Positions 51,704 through 59,932 of a stretch of 64,000 nucleotides of DNA are shown piece after piece. Where the stretch lies: assembly GCA_050485645.1 (NCBI GenBank), contig JBJHBT010000009.1, forward strand, positions 74,892 through 138,891, written 5' to 3'. Numbering within the stretch: position 1 is the first letter of the stretch; each line of letters starts with the position of its first letter. Made by a program: the position numbers and the translations under genes. The notes beneath the pieces are model-generated. The model ran no database searches and was not told the origin of the DNA. It worked only from the letters and a program-made list of their open reading frames with translations. The stretch is from JBJHBP01 sp050485645 (GTDB lineage Bacteria > Pseudomonadota > Gammaproteobacteria > Steroidobacterales > Rariloculaceae).

Positions 51704-54700
51704 TCAGACCAGATGGCTGGGATAGTGAATGGAAAAACGCTCATCGCCCAGCAGCCGGGCGAGATTCTCCCTCAGTTCGCGGGTCGGACGCACGCGCCAT
51801 GCGTCTGACAGCGTCAGCAGCGCCCGCGCACCGCGGCCCTCGTACTGCACGCAGACCATGCAATCTCCCTGCGTGAACGGCTTGAGCGTATCTTTCAGGC
51901 TGTGTACCAGATCGCCGTTCGCGGCGGTGCCGTCCAGACGGATGGTCAGCCGGCGCGCGTATTCCTCGATCGCCTCGTCCACCGATCGCACGCGCTGCGC
52001 GGTCACCCGCCAGGCGCTGAGGAAGTCGTCGTAGCGCAGCTGGCCATTGATCACCAGCACGGCATGCCGCGTGATCAGGTGACGACAGCGCGCATACACC
52101 TCATCGAACAGCGACACCTCGATGCGGTCGGTGTTGTCATCCAGTTCGATGGATACCCTTCCGCCGCGGCGGCGCACACCCCAGACCACACCCGCCACGG
52201 TGACTTCACGACGCGTCTGGTAGGGCGTGCCGACCGACGGCAGCGAGCCCAGCAGTTTCGCCAGCGGCCCGTGCGTGAAGTAGCGGCAATGCTCGGCCAC
52301 GTCGTCGAAGAAATGTCCCGTCAGGCACAGGCCCAGACTCTCACGCTCGGCGTCCAGGCGTTCGCGTTTGCTCCACTCACGCACCGGCGTGAGCACGAAC
52401 GCCATGTCGTCCTCCACCTGCTCGCCGCCGAATAGCGTGGCCTGCCCGGCGGCCATGGCATGCGCACTGCGTCCCGCCATCGTCAGCGTGTCGGCAATGC
52501 CGGACATCAGCGTCGCACGGTTCTCGCCCAGCCCGTCCAGCGCGCCGGCCCGGGCGAGGGCTTCGAGCACGCGGCGGCTGAGCTTGTGCGAATCAAGACG
52601 CCTGCAGAACTCGAGCAGGGTGGTGTACGGCCCGTTCGCTTCCCGTTCCGCGATGATCGCGTCCACGATGCCGCGTCCAACGCCCTTGATGGCGCCCAGA
52701 CCATAGACGATGCGTCGGTGTCCACCCACAGTAAAGGCGAACGCCGAGCGGTTCACGTTGGGTGGCTCCAGCGTAATGCCCAGCGTCTTGACACAGTCGT
52801 CCTTGTACACGACCAACTTGTCGGTATTGTCCATGTCGGCCGTCATCACCGCCGCCATGAACGCCTCGGGGTAGTGCGCCTTGAGCCAGGCCGTCTGATA
52901 GGCGATCAGTGCGTAGGCCGCCGAATGCGACTTGTTGAAGCCGTAGCCGGCGAATTTTTCCATCAGGTCGAAGATATGCGTGGCGGTACGCTCCTCGATG
53001 CCACGCTGCATCGCACCGGTGACGAAAATCGAACGCTGCTCCGCCATCTCCTCGGCTTTCTTCTTGCCCATCGCACGACGCAGCAGGTCGGCCGCACCGA
53101 GCGAGTAGCCGGCGAGAATCTGCGCGATCTGCATCACCTGCTCCTGGTACAGGATGACGCCATAGGTGGGCTTGAGCACCGGCTCCAGTGACGGATGCAG
53201 GTAGTCGATCACGGCATCGCCGCGACCATGCTTGCGGTTAATGAAATCCTCGACCATCCCCGACTGCAGAGGACCAGGGCGGAACAGCGCGAGAATGGCG
53301 ACGAGATCCTCAAAGCGATCCGGCTGCAGCCGTTTGATCAGATCGCGCATGCCATGCGATTCGAGCTGGAACACGGCCGTTGTGTCACAGCGCCTGAGCA
53401 GGGCGTACGCGGCCGGGTCGTCGGTGGCCAGACTGCGCAGATCGATGGCCGCTTCGCCAGCCGTCTCGCGGCTGCGGTTGATATCGATCAGCGCCTTGTC
53501 GATGATCGTCAGCGTCTTCAGGCCGAGAAAGTCGAACTTCACAAGACCGATGGCTTCCAGGTCGTCCTTGTCGAGCTGACTCAGTGAACCACCGTCCGGC
53601 TCCACGTACAGCGGCATGAACTGGGTCAGATCCGCCGGCGCGATCACGACGCCACCGGCATGCGTACCGATGTTGCGCGCCAGACCTTCCAGCGGCCTGG
53701 CCAGGTCGATCAGCGCGCGCGCGTCGTCGTCGGATTCGTAGGCGGCCTTGAGTTCGGCCTCTTCCAGCGCCTTGTCCAGCGTGATGCCGAGCTCGAACGG
53801 AATCAGCTTGGCAATGCGGTCCACATAGCCATACGGCAGGCCGAGCACACGGCCGACATCGCGCACCACGGCGCGCGCCGCCATCGTGCCGAATGTCACG
53901 ATCTGCGATACCCGTTCGCGCGAATACTTGCGGCTGACATAGTCGATGACCCGATCACGGCCCTCGATGCAGAAGTCCACGTCGAAGTCTGGCAATGACA
54001 CGCGTTCGGGGTTCAGGAAGCGCTCGAAGAGCAGGTCGTGGCCGATGGGATCCAGATCAGTGATGCCCAGCACGTAGGCCACCAGCGATCCGGCGCCCGA
54101 ACCTCGCCCCGGGCCAACGGGAATCGCGTTCTCGCGCGACCAGCGGATGAAGTCCGCGACGATCAGGAAGTAGCCCTCGAATCCCATGGCGGATATCACG
54201 CCCAGCTCACGCGCCAGCCGATCCCGATAGATGCGCGCACTGCCGGGATCGGAACCGGCGCCGGTGGCGCGAAGCCGTTCGGCCAGGCCCTGTTCCGATT
54301 CCGTACGCAGGTGTTCGGTCGCGGAAACACCTTCGGGCAACGCGAAATCGGGCAGGAATACCGCGCCCAGTGTCACCTCGAAGTTGCAGCGCGTCGCGAT
54401 CTCCACCGAGTTGGCCAGCGCCTCGGGCAGATCGCTGAACAGCGCCTGCATCTGGGTGGCCGATTTCAGGTACTGCTGTTCGGTGTAGTGACGCGGCCGG
54501 CCGGGGTCGGCCAGTGTGCGGCCGTGACTGATGCAGACACGCGTCTCGTGGGCCTCGAAATCATCGGCGGTGAGGAAACACACCTCGTTGGTGGCCACCA
54601 CCGGCACGCCTTCCGCCGCCGCCAGTTCCACGGCGCGCGGCAGATACGCAGCCTCTTCGGTGCGCCCGATCCGTTCCAGCTCGATATAGAAGCGATCCGG

Positions 54701-55186
54701 CATCAGCTCACGCCAGGCGGTCAGCGCCTCGCGCGCCCGCTCCGGCCGGCTGCCGAGCAGCGCGCGGCCGATCTCACCCTGCGCCGCGCCGGACAGGCCG
54801 ATCAGGCCGGCCAGGGCATCGCGATCGAGCTGATCACGCTGAAGGGCGGCGACACCGTGTGAGCCGGCGCCGGCATGACTGGCGGTCAGCAGCCGGCTGA
54901 GATTGCGAAAGCCCTCCAGATTCATGGCCAGCAGCGTCAGGCGCGCGGATTCGCGGCCATCGGCCGCTTCGGCAATGCGCAGATCGGCGCCGATGATGGG
55001 TTTGACGCCTCGGTCCAGGGCAGCCCTGGAAAATTTCACCATCGCCGACACATTGCCGAGATCGGTCAGCGCGATGGCCGGCATGAGCAGGCGTTCGGCG
55101 GCATCCAGCAGACCGCCGACGCGCAGCACGCTGTCGACCAGCGAGTATTCGCTGTGCACTCGCAGATGTATGAAGCCCGGCGGCAT
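51704..55186 (-). CDS. dnaE: DNA polymerase III subunit alpha
   Basis: The replicative polymerase. The 1160 residues include the N-terminal PHP domain (FIHLRVHSEYSLVDS), the C-family palm with the catalytic aspartates in PDFDVDF (about 398-404) and a further acidic residue in the KFDFLGLKT region (about 555), the fingers, the helix-hairpin-helix segment and a C-terminal OB fold with tau-binding tail. It matches the E. coli DnaE length exactly (1160). The editing exonuclease is a separate subunit not present here. It follows rnhB by 10 nt. Confidence 0.97.
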   Translation of the reverse strand: MPPGFIHLRVHSEYSLVDSVLRVGGLLDAAERLLMPAIALTDLGNVSAMVKFSRAALDRGVKPIIGADLRIAEAADGRESARLTLLAMNLEGFRNLSRLLTASHAGAGSHGVAALQRDQLDRDALAGLIGLSGAAQGEIGRALLGSRPERAREALTAWRELMPDRFYIELERIGRTEEAAYLPRAVELAAAEGVPVVATNEVCFLTADDFEAHETRVCISHGRTLADPGRPRHYTEQQYLKSATQMQALFSDLPEALANSVEIATRCNFEVTLGAVFLPDFALPEGVSATEHLRTESEQGLAERLRATGAGSDPGSARIYRDRLARELGVISAMGFEGYFLIVADFIRWSRENAIPVGPGRGSGAGSLVAYVLGITDLDPIGHDLLFERFLNPERVSLPDFDVDFCIEGRDRVIDYVSRKYSRERVSQIVTFGTMAARAVVRDVGRVLGLPYGYVDRIAKLIPFELGITLDKALEEAELKAAYESDDDARALIDLARPLEGLARNIGTHAGGVVIAPADLTQFMPLYVEPDGGSLSQLDKDDLEAIGLVKFDFLGLKTLTIIDKALIDINRSRETAGEAAIDLRSLATDDPAAYALLRRCDTTAVFQLESHGMRDLIKRLQPDRFEDLVAILALFRPGPLQSGMVEDFINRKHGRGDAVIDYLHPSLEPVLKPTYGVILYQEQVMQIAQILAGYSLGAADLLRRAMGKKKAEEMAEQRSIFVTGAMQRGIEERTATHIFDLMEKFAGYGFNKSHSAAYALIAYQTAWLKAHYPEAFMAAVMTADMDNTDKLVVYKDDCVKTLGITLEPPNVNRSAFAFTVGGHRRIVYGLGAIKGVGRGIVDAIIAEREANGPYTTLLEFCRRLDSHKLSRRVLEALARAGALDGLGENRATLMSGIADTLTMAGRSAHAMAAGQATLFGGEQVEDDMAFVLTPVREWSKRERLDAERESLGLCLTGHFFDDVAEHCRYFTHGPLAKLLGSLPSVGTPYQTRREVTVAGVVWGVRRRGGRVSIELDDNTDRIEVSLFDEVYARCRHLITRHAVLVINGQLRYDDFLSAWRVTAQRVRSVDEAIEEYARRLTIRLDGTAANGDLVHSLKDTLKPFTQGDCMVCVQYEGRGARALLTLSDAWRVRPTRELRENLARLLGDERFSIHYPSHLV

Positions 55187-55196
55187 CAGTCTCCTC

Positions 55197-55850
55197 TCAC
55201 GTCACTGACAGACGGTTTGCGCGAACCGTGAGACAGCGCGCCACCGGCGCGAAACTGCGTCGGTGACACGGACAGGGGCCATGGTGACCCAATGCCCGCA
55301 TGTGCTCGGCGGTAGGATAGCCCTTGTGGCGATCGAATCCGTACTGCGGATGGCGCCGGTGCCACCAGCGCATGACCCGGTCACGGTAGACCTTGGCGAG
55401 AATCCCCGCGGCACTGATGGCCGGTATTGTACGATCGCCGCCGACCAGCGTCTGGATGCGAACCTGCCCGAAGCCCGCGGAAAACTGCGGCGCATGCTGG
55501 CCGTCGATCAGCACGGTGGTCACCGTTGGCTGCAATGCCTCCACGGCGCGGCGCATGGCGATCAGCGACGCCTGCAGGATATTCACTTCATCGATTTCCG
55601 CCGCCGTCGCCATCGCCACGGCATAAGCCAGCGCGTTGTCGCGAATCTGTCGCGTCAGCACTTCGCGCCGCCTGGTGCTCAGGGTTTTGGAATCGCGCAG
55701 GCCGGGTATCGGCCGCTCCGGGTGCAGGATCACGGCGGCCGCAACCACCGGCCCGGCCAGCGGCCCACGGCCGGCCTCGTCCACGCCGGCCGTGACCTCG
55801 ACCACATGCACCTGCGGGTCCGACCAGTTGTGCGGCGCGGATTCCGGCAT
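55197..55850 (-). CDS. rnhB: Ribonuclease HII
   Basis: Cleaves RNA in RNA-DNA hybrids and at single ribonucleotides. The 217 residues begin with a short extension, then GVDEAGRGPLAGPVVAAAVIL with the first two acidic ligands (about 22-42), the LIDGQHAP motif with the third (about 115-122) and a final acidic residue in KVYRDRVM. Its ATG overlaps the lpxB stop by one base (TGATG), so translation is coupled. Confidence 0.95.
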   Translation of the reverse strand: MPESAPHNWSDPQVHVVEVTAGVDEAGRGPLAGPVVAAAVILHPERPIPGLRDSKTLSTRRREVLTRQIRDNALAYAVAMATAAEIDEVNILQASLIAMRRAVEALQPTVTTVLIDGQHAPQFSAGFGQVRIQTLVGGDRTIPAISAAGILAKVYRDRVMRWWHRRHPQYGFDRHKGYPTAEHMRALGHHGPCPCHRRSFAPVARCLTVRANRLSVT

Positions 55851-57031
55851 CAGCTGTGTGGCGCTGGCTGATACACCCCGCGTGCCGCCAGCAGATCGAG
55901 CACTGCCGACGCAGCCTGGGCACTGGCGTCACGTCGCAGTTCGCGGTGAATGCCATCGAAGGCGGGATACCAGTCGCGGGCAACCGGCCGACCGTCCAGA
56001 TAGTCGAGCAGTGCCGCGCCAAGCCGTTCGGGTCGGACGTCGTCCTGCACCAGTTCGGGTACCACGCCGCGCCCGGCGAGCAGGTTCGGCAGCGAGTAAT
56101 GTTGCAGCCGGCTCAGGCCCATACTCCGCAACAGCCATAGCGTCACCGGCGAAATGCGGTAGGCCACCACCATCGGACGCTTCAGCAATGCCGCCTCCAG
56201 TGTGACCGTTCCGGATGCCGCCAGCACCAGATCGGATGCGGCGATCACGTCGCGCGCACGACCCGTGATCAGCGTCGGCGGCGGATCCACCGTCACGCCC
56301 TGCGTGGCCGTCGCGTAGATGGCCGCGATGTCGTCGTTGGCCAGCGCGACCGCTACGTGGAATTCCCTGCCACGTTGCCGCAGCCACGCGGCCGTCTCCA
56401 GAAACGTGCGACTCAGCAGGCGCGCTTCCGAGCGGCGGCTGCCCGGCAGCAGCGCGAGCACGGTGCCGTCGCGGGGCAGACCCAGCGACGCACGCGCCTG
56501 CTGCCTGTCGACTTCGAACGGTATGGTATCCGCCAGTGGATGACCGACGAATCGTGCATTGACGCCGTTGGCCTCGTAGAACTCGGTCTCGAACGGCAGC
56601 AGGCAGAGCACCAGATCGGTGGCCTCGCGTATACGCGTGACCCGCGACTGCCGCCACGCCCAGACCTGCGGGCTCACATATTGAATGGTCGGCACGCCGA
56701 GCTTCTTCATCTGCGCCTCGATCGGCAGATTGAACGCCGGCGTATCGATACCAATAAAAATATCCGGAAGGTTCTCGCGCATACGGCGGATCAGTGCATT
56801 GCGCATGCGCAGGATGCGTGGCAGGTGCAGCAACACCTCGGTCAGGCCGATGAACGACAGGCCGTCGGCCCTGTACCACGGCGCGCAGCCGGCCTCGATC
56901 ATGCGATCGCCGGCAACACCGAAGTACTCGACGTCCGGCAGTCTCGCCGAGAGTTCCGCCATCAGCCCGGCGGCCAGCGCATCCCCGGATGCCTCGCCCG
57001 CCACCAGCGCAACCCGCAGTCGTCTTTGCAC
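55850..57031 (-). CDS. lpxB: Lipid-A-disaccharide synthase
   Basis: Joins UDP-diacylglucosamine and lipid X to form the beta-1,6 disaccharide of lipid A. The 393-residue GT19 enzyme starts RVALVAGEASGDALAAGL, with the catalytic Asp in IGIDTPAFNLP (about 95-105), and has LLPGSRRSEARLLSRTF (about 202-218) and ASGTVTLEAALLKRPMVVAYR (UDP site). GTG 57031 is chosen because GGAGG precedes it with a 4-nt gap; a GTG at 57046 has no such site. It follows lpxA by 20 nt. Confidence 0.96.
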   Translation of the reverse strand: MQRRLRVALVAGEASGDALAAGLMAELSARLPDVEYFGVAGDRMIEAGCAPWYRADGLSFIGLTEVLLHLPRILRMRNALIRRMRENLPDIFIGIDTPAFNLPIEAQMKKLGVPTIQYVSPQVWAWRQSRVTRIREATDLVLCLLPFETEFYEANGVNARFVGHPLADTIPFEVDRQQARASLGLPRDGTVLALLPGSRRSEARLLSRTFLETAAWLRQRGREFHVAVALANDDIAAIYATATQGVTVDPPPTLITGRARDVIAASDLVLAASGTVTLEAALLKRPMVVAYRISPVTLWLLRSMGLSRLQHYSLPNLLAGRGVVPELVQDDVRPERLGAALLDYLDGRPVARDWYPAFDGIHRELRRDASAQAASAVLDLLAARGVYQPAPHS

Positions 57032-57051
57032 GTCGCCTCCGGCCACGCCGC

Positions 57052-57822
57052 CTAACGGGTGAGTCCGCGCGTGCTGCTGCGCAGGGCGTCCAGCAACGGC
57101 TGAAGCTCGGGCTGCGATTCCACGCGGGCAGCCAGATCGACTATCGCTTCCTGGCGCGTAAGGCCGCGACGATAGACCGTACTGTACGCATCACGGATGT
57201 TGCGGATCTGATCGGCATCGAATCCGCGCCTGCGCAGGCCTTCGGCATTCACGCCGCGCGGCTCGGCGGGATTGCCGGCCGCCATGACGTAAGCCGGAAC
57301 GTCCTTGGTGAGGCAGGTGAATATGGCGGTAAACGCGTGAGGGCCTATCCGGCAATACTGATGTACGGCGGTAAATCCGCCCAGTATCACGTAGTCACCG
57401 ATCTGCACGTGACCGGCGATGGTCGCGTTGTTCGCGAACACCGTGCCGTTGCCGACACGACAGTCATGGGCGATATGGGTGTAGGCCATGATCAGATTGT
57501 CGTCGCCGACCCTGGTGACGCCCTCATCCTGCACGGTGCCGCGATTGATGGTGCAGTATTCGCGTATCGTGTTGCGGTTGCCGATCACGAGCCGTGTCGG
57601 CTCGCCCGCGTATTTCTTGTCCTGCGGATCGTCACCGATGGACGAAAACTGGAACAGGCGGTTGTCCTCGCCGATGACCGTCGGCCCCCTGACCACGACA
57701 TGCGCCTCGACACGCGTTCCGCGTCCGATCTCCACGTCCGGCCCGATCACCGCATAAGGGCCGATGTACGCATCCTCGTGGACACGCGCATCGTCAGAAA
57801 CCACCGCTCGTTCATCGATCAA
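57052..57822 (-). CDS. lpxA: UDP-N-acetylglucosamine acyltransferase
   Basis: The first lipid A enzyme, transferring a hydroxyacyl chain from ACP to UDP-GlcNAc. The 256-residue hexapeptide-repeat protein forms a left-handed beta helix; the catalytic histidine is in THIAHDCRVGN (about residues 118-128), and ANNATIAGHVQIGD follows. The start is TTG 57822, overlapping the fabZ stop as TTGA; the N-terminus IDERAVVSDDARVHEDAYIGPYAVIG aligns with other LpxA, so this non-ATG start is probably genuine. Located between fabZ and lpxB in the standard order. Confidence 0.96.
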   Translation of the reverse strand: MIDERAVVSDDARVHEDAYIGPYAVIGPDVEIGRGTRVEAHVVVRGPTVIGEDNRLFQFSSIGDDPQDKKYAGEPTRLVIGNRNTIREYCTINRGTVQDEGVTRVGDDNLIMAYTHIAHDCRVGNGTVFANNATIAGHVQIGDYVILGGFTAVHQYCRIGPHAFTAIFTCLTKDVPAYVMAAGNPAEPRGVNAEGLRRRGFDADQIRNIRDAYSTVYRRGLTRQEAIVDLAARVESQPELQPLLDALRSSTRGLTR

Positions 57823-58271
57823 GGTTTAGGACCAAACGCCATGCGAATATCGGCCTGCGCGACCATCCTGCCGGCGACTTCCGCGACACCTCTGTAGCGC
57901 AGCAGATTGCGTCGGCTCGCAACGAACTCGACTTTCATGATCAGCTGATCGCCAGGACGCACGGGCTGCTTGAACTTCGCATCATCAACGCCAACCAGAT
58001 ACAGCACCGAGTCGCGTTCCTCCTCCGACGCGGTTTCCCAGGCCAGCACACCGCCGGTCTGTGCCAGCGCCTCGATGATCAGCACACCGGGCATCACCGG
58101 GTAGCCGGGGAAATGCCCCGGAAAGAAGGGTTCGTTGACGGTGACATTCTTCACCGCGACGATGGACTCGCCGGGCGTGATGCCGGTCACCCGGTCCACG
58201 AGCAGGAACGGGTAACGGTGCGGGAGCCTGGCTGCGATGACCTCGATGCCAAGTACCGTGCCTTCAGTCAT
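57819..58271 (-). CDS. fabZ: 3-hydroxyacyl-[acyl-carrier-protein] dehydratase FabZ
   Basis: Dehydrates hydroxyacyl-ACP in fatty-acid elongation and competes with LpxA/LpxD for the same substrates. The 150-residue hot-dog protein has RLPHRYPFLLVDRV (about 15-28), and FPGHFPGYPVMPGVLIIEALAQ with the catalytic His/Glu pair (about 52-75, given here in parts). ATG 58271 has GAGGA upstream. It follows lpxD by 10 nt and overlaps lpxA by 4 nt. Confidence 0.96.
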   Translation of the reverse strand: MTEGTVLGIEVIAARLPHRYPFLLVDRVTGITPGESIVAVKNVTVNEPFFPGHFPGYPVMPGVLIIEALAQTGGVLAWETASEEERDSVLYLVGVDDAKFKQPVRPGDQLIMKVEFVASRRNLLRYRGVAEVAGRMVAQADIRMAFGPKP

Positions 58272-58281
58272 TATTGTTTCC

Positions 58282-59319
58282 TCATTGTGCGGACTCGTCG
58301 GCATCGGCGCCGGCGGCTTTTTCCAGCGCCCTCATCCTGACCGCCATGTCATCCAGCTGTCTGAACCGGATAGCGTTGCGGCGCCAGCGGCCAGCGGGTT
58401 CGGCCGGGAGAATACCCGAATACGTACCAGGCGTGTCGATGGAGCGGGTGACCGTCGCGCGCACGGCCACGATCACATCATCGCAGATCGTCAGATGGCC
58501 GATCGCCGCCGCGCCGCCGGCAAACATGCAGCGGCGCCCGATGCGGGTACTGCCGGCAACGCCCGCGGTTGCCGCCATGACGGTATGCGCGCCGACATGC
58601 ACGTTGTGGGCGATCTGCACGAGATTGTCCAGCTTCACGCCGTCCTCGATCACCGTATCGCCCATCGTGCCGCGATCGACCGTGGAATTCGCGCCAATCT
58701 CCACGTCGTTGCCAATCACGACGCTGCCCAGCTGCGGCACTTTTTCCCACACCCCTTTGTCGGGTGCGAATCCGAAACCATCGGCACCGATCACCGCCCC
58801 GGGATGCAGCAGGCAGCGCTCGCCAACGATGACCCGGTCGAGCACCGTCACCCTGGCCACCAGACGCGTGGCGGCACCGATTCGCGCGCCCGCGCCGACC
58901 ACGCTGCCCGGGCCTGCGATGACGCCCTCGCCGAGCACCGCGCCGGCGCCGATATACGCGTGCGCATCCACCTGGGCACTGTCGGGCACCACCGCACCGG
59001 CCTCGACGACCGCCATTGGATGCACGCCGGGACTGGCCGTCAGCGGTGGATGCAGAAAGGATGCAATACGCGCGAAAGCCGCGTACGGATTGACGGTCAA
59101 CAGCGCATCGACCGGACACTCGCTGCTGTAGCGGGGATCAATGATGACCGCTCCGGCGCGGACCGCCGGCAGGCGGGCACGGTAGGCGGGGTTGGCAAGA
59201 AATGTCACGGCATCCGGACCGGCCCCCTCCAGGGAGCCGACCCGGGTTACGACGCGATCACCGACGCCGTCCAGTTCGCATCCGAAGCGCTGCGCCAGTT
59301 CAGCAAGTGTTGCTGGCAT
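58282..59319 (-). CDS. lpxD: UDP-3-O-(3-hydroxyacyl)glucosamine N-acyltransferase
   Basis: The third lipid A step, adding the N-linked hydroxyacyl chain. The 345 residues comprise an N-terminal uridine-binding domain (LAELAQRFGCELDGVGD, and ASFLHPPL...GVHPMAVVEAGAVV), a hexapeptide beta helix, and the catalytic histidine in QIAHNVHVGAHTVMA (about 236-250), followed by a C-terminal helix that binds ACP. It follows skp by 53 nt. Confidence 0.96.
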   Translation of the reverse strand: MPATLAELAQRFGCELDGVGDRVVTRVGSLEGAGPDAVTFLANPAYRARLPAVRAGAVIIDPRYSSECPVDALLTVNPYAAFARIASFLHPPLTASPGVHPMAVVEAGAVVPDSAQVDAHAYIGAGAVLGEGVIAGPGSVVGAGARIGAATRLVARVTVLDRVIVGERCLLHPGAVIGADGFGFAPDKGVWEKVPQLGSVVIGNDVEIGANSTVDRGTMGDTVIEDGVKLDNLVQIAHNVHVGAHTVMAATAGVAGSTRIGRRCMFAGGAAAIGHLTICDDVIVAVRATVTRSIDTPGTYSGILPAEPAGRWRRNAIRFRQLDDMAVRMRALEKAAGADADESAQ

Positions 59320-59372
59320 GATCCTGGAGCCGGCGCCGCTTCACCAGGCGAACGACACCGGGCCTGCAAGGC

Positions 59373-59909
59373 TCAGCGACGTTCCCTTGCTTCCAGCGCT
59401 GTCAGGACCTGCGCGGTGACATCAATGCTTTCGCTGTAGTAAAGCACGTCGACGAGAATCACGTCGAACCCTTCGCGCTCGGCGAAGGTGTGAATCTCTT
59501 CCAGCAGCACCCGCTGCAGCCGGTTGGTTTCCTCGTTGCGCCGGTAGTTGACGTCTTCAACAAACACTTCTTCAGCACGCTGGAGGTTGCGCTGCTCATC
59601 GCGAATCTGGCGACTCAGATTCTCGCGCTCCGATGCGCCCATCACCTGGGCATCCCGTTCGAGCCGCTCCATCCTCTCCTGCAGGGCTCTGCGCTGCGCG
59701 TTGATGTCACGCTCGCGACTGGCGAACTCTTCCTGAAGCGACTGCATGATGGACTGTGCCTGTGGAGACTGATCGATCAGACGGGCGAAATCCACGACAC
59801 CGATTCTGGGGCTTGAAGTCTGGGCATGCACCGCCGATGCAAGGCACAGCGACGCCACCAGTATTGCAGCACCAGCAGCCAGGCGCGCCGCATAGGGAAA
59901 TCTGTTCAT
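59373..59909 (-). CDS. skp: Periplasmic chaperone Skp/OmpH
   Basis: A trimeric jellyfish-shaped periplasmic chaperone that carries unfolded outer-membrane proteins to BamA. The 178 residues have a signal peptide (core about 10-24, ending VHAQ), a beta-strand core (RIGVVDFARLI at the N-terminus and FDVILVDVLYYSES near the C-terminus) and long helical arms rich in Glu/Arg (about 55-130). It follows bamA by 23 nt, as in E. coli, and its genes belong to the sigma-E regulon there. Confidence 0.93.
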   Translation of the reverse strand: MNRFPYAARLAAGAAILVASLCLASAVHAQTSSPRIGVVDFARLIDQSPQAQSIMQSLQEEFASRERDINAQRRALQERMERLERDAQVMGASERENLSRQIRDEQRNLQRAEEVFVEDVNYRRNEETNRLQRVLLEEIHTFAEREGFDVILVDVLYYSESIDVTAQVLTALEARERR

Positions 59910-59932
59910 GACAATAGAACCTCTCAGCTCTG